From positions 1 to 33,270 of the forward strand of contig JAJYLC010000019.1 of the NCBI GenBank assembly GCA_021787935.1: a DNA stretch of 33,270 nucleotides, read 5' to 3'. Source of the DNA: Chloroflexota bacterium. Lineage in GTDB: Bacteria; Chloroflexota; Dehalococcoidia; SZUA-161. Below are positions 33,201-33,270 of this stretch, piece by piece. The notes beneath the pieces are model-generated. The model was not told the origin of the DNA and made no database searches. It saw only the letters and a list, made by a program, of their open reading frames with translations. How positions within the stretch are numbered: the stretch's first letter is position 1; the number at the start of each line of letters is the position of its first letter. Both the position numbers and the translations under genes were made by a program.

Positions 33201-33270
33201 ATGGCTATATCAGGTAAATACGGCAAGCTCAATATCCCCAAAATTGGCGCCGATGAGCCAGTGTTCATCC
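33201..33270 (+). CDS. Start of a further gene (3' end cut by window)
   Basis: An ATG with AGGAGG five bases before it opens a frame that runs to the end of the window and begins MAISGKYGKLNIPKIGADEP. It is close behind the HAD gene and probably in its operon. Too short to assign. Confidence 0.6.
   Translation, partial: MAISGKYGKLNIPKIGADEPVFI

Overview
The window reads like a chromosomal segment of an anaerobic or microaerophilic bacterium. The gene mix (4Fe-4S old-yellow-enzyme type reductase, DUF3786 protein, HI0933-type flavoprotein, LuxE-like acyl-protein synthetase, paired enoyl-CoA hydratases, many small stand-alone operons with AGGAGG ribosome binding sites) most resembles Chloroflexota of the Dehalococcoidia kind. 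This is a judgement from gene content; there is no rRNA or other marker here to prove it. No tRNA, rRNA, CRISPR array or transposase gene was found.

Layout. (1) 1-4.0 kb: end of a radical SAM protein, a DUF3786 protein, a large flavin/iron-sulfur enoate reductase and a Nudix hydrolase. (2) 4.0-16.4 kb: a copper and envelope-stress island. A minus-strand operon (NfeD-like membrane protein, methyltransferase, CPH-type copper ATPase CopB, lipoprotein cytochrome c) diverges from a two-component system. After it come a PDZ protein, several small proteins (one a membrane protein with a His/Cys-rich tail), a strongly structured non-coding stretch, a cysteine-synthase homologue with an altered substrate loop, and then csoR diverging from copA plus a 51-residue protein. 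The csoR/copA intergenic region has two consensus sigma-70 promoters, each followed by a CsoR-like palindrome. (3) 16.4-19.2 kb: lgt homologue, methyltransferase and LuxE-like acyl-protein synthetase. (4) 19.2-23.5 kb: DHDPS-family aldolase, a soluble DUF2156 protein, msrA, a cytochrome b5-DUF2231 membrane protein and a half-size ferritin-like protein. (5) 23.6-27.7 kb: a probable acyl-CoA metabolism operon (two enoyl-CoA hydratases, sirtuin, acyl-CoA synthetase). (6) 27.7-33.3 kb: Maf, two metallo-beta-lactamase-fold hydrolases, an HI0933-type flavoprotein, a short-chain dehydrogenase, a HAD hydrolase and the start of one more gene.

The most interesting signal is not a gene. A 48-bp intergenic element made of two 17-bp direct repeats whose starts are 31 bp apart (32 in one copy), with a T-tract between them and a -10-like hexamer about 28 bp after the start of the second repeat, occurs five times. 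Every copy points at a gene start: the NfeD-MT-CopB-cytochrome operon, copA, msrA, the cytochrome b5-DUF2231 gene and the HAD gene. The ordinary promoters in the window (upstream of csoR, copA, the hydratase operon, the SDR and the two-component system) instead have TTGAC(A/C)-N17-TANNNT. The element therefore looks like the binding site of an unidentified activator that joins copper export with methionine-sulfoxide repair and redox membrane proteins. The two-component regulator at 7902-8567, divergent from one copy, is the obvious candidate, but that link is inference.
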